Assembly: GCA_031258195.1 (NCBI GenBank)
Contig: JAIRNF010000039.1
Location: 62,001 to 126,000, forward strand
DNA from: Prevotellaceae bacterium
GTDB taxonomy: Bacteria > Bacteroidota > Bacteroidia > Bacteroidales > UBA932
DNA: 64,000 nt
Reading direction: 5' to 3'
Shown in pieces: positions 63,736 through 64,000 of this stretch (within the stretch, counting starts at the first letter, position 1; each line of letters opens with the position of its first letter). Both the position numbers and the translations under genes were made by a program. The notes beneath the pieces were generated by a model, which made no database searches, was not told the origin of the DNA, and was given only the letters and a program-made list of their open reading frames with translations.

Positions 63736-64000
63736 TCTACCCTCATTATGGCAATACTTACGCTTGTTTTTCCGGCTAAAGAGTTGGGACGGGCAATGGG
63801 TATAAATGCTGCCGTAACCTATACGGCTTTAGCATTGGGTCCTTTATTTGGCGGGGTTATTATTACAAACATAGGCTGGGAGGGTGTGTTCGGACTCATC
63901 GCTCTACTTTCGCTTATTGCATGCGTCGGGTCATTCTTCGTGCTAAAAAAACGCTGGGCTGTAGCCAAGGGCGAGCCGTTCGATACGCAAGGCTCCGTGC
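63736..64000 (+). pseudogene. N-terminally truncated MFS transporter, continuing past the window
   Basis: The plus-strand frame reads STLIMAILTLVFPAKELGRA, MGINAAVTYTALALGPLFGG, VGSFFVLKKRWAVAKGEPFD and TQGSV, aligning with about residues 125-215 of the intact MFS pump at 58117-59508. A stop lies just upstream (63733-63735) and the first 120 or so residues, with helices 1-4, are absent. The frame is open at the window edge. It may be a real remnant or an assembly artefact with the fragment before it. Confidence 0.7.

Noticed and set aside
1-64000. Search for CRISPR arrays, tRNA genes, rRNA, transposases and phage genes.
   Set aside because: No regularly spaced repeats, no tRNA T-arm pattern in a cloverleaf context, and no transposase or integrase ORF was found by eye.

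Overview
The window is chromosomal DNA of a Bacteroidota bacterium, most likely of the order Bacteroidales. Supporting signs are the TAnnTTTG-type -7 promoter elements in front of many genes, a TonB-dependent receptor with a carboxypeptidase-like N-terminal domain, DUF4878 lipoproteins, DUF5723-OmpA and TPR/PD40/OmpA surface proteins, an HYC_CC_PP-like protein, and a Gram-negative envelope gene set. I saw no rRNA, tRNA, CRISPR array, transposase or phage module. A genus cannot be fixed from sequence alone; a Dysgonomonas-like relative is a reasonable guess.

Layout. 1-1.7 kb: 3' part of a sodium:alanine symporter, then a nucleoside-recognition (Gate) membrane protein. 1.8-12.8 kb: surface polysaccharide locus with a WecA/MraY-type initiating transferase (+), convergent with a nine-gene minus-strand run: ddl, Wzx-like flippase, two GT2 enzymes, an EpsG-like polymerase, a GT4, a GT2, an NAD-dependent epimerase and an O-antigen ligase-like protein with an unusual lipoprotein-like N-terminus. 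13-14 kb: trpS. 14-17.3 kb: six tandem paralogous DUF4878 lipoproteins and a YiiX-type NlpC/P60 lipoprotein. 17.4-21.4 kb: radical SAM protein and a likely metal-handling set (HYC_CC_PP-like, TonB receptor, HMA protein). 21.7-26.2 kb: small accessory genes, three of them frameshifted, then a CorC/HlyC transporter. 26.2-31.3 kb: two large envelope proteins. 31.3-46.9 kb: mostly housekeeping (efp, M16 protease, DUF3137/LemA module, pgi, rsgA, mutS2, plsY) with broken accessory genes between. 47-55 kb: secreted proteins, including three TPR/PD40 paralogues and a leucine-rich-repeat protein. 55.5-64 kb: broken DeoR regulator, SUKH protein, membrane protein, MFS pump, metallo-beta-lactamase-fold enzyme, three consecutive pseudogenes, an Ohr protein lacking its second cysteine, and two gene fragments meeting at one junction.

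The main pattern is gene decay. Ten genes are interrupted, plus two terminal fragments, and all encode dispensable functions (efflux, regulators, methyltransferase, flavin reductase, YdeI, AcpH), while every recognised essential gene is intact. Some lesions sit at homopolymers (A10, C7, T6, A6) and could be phase-variable tracts, slippage sites or sequencing errors. Others (a 4-bp tandem duplication, three in-frame nonsense codons, an internal deletion) look like real mutations. A second pattern is a family of palindromic intergenic elements built on GTCATTTCGACC..GGAGAAATCT, with two nearly full copies of about 177 bp and three diverged relatives.
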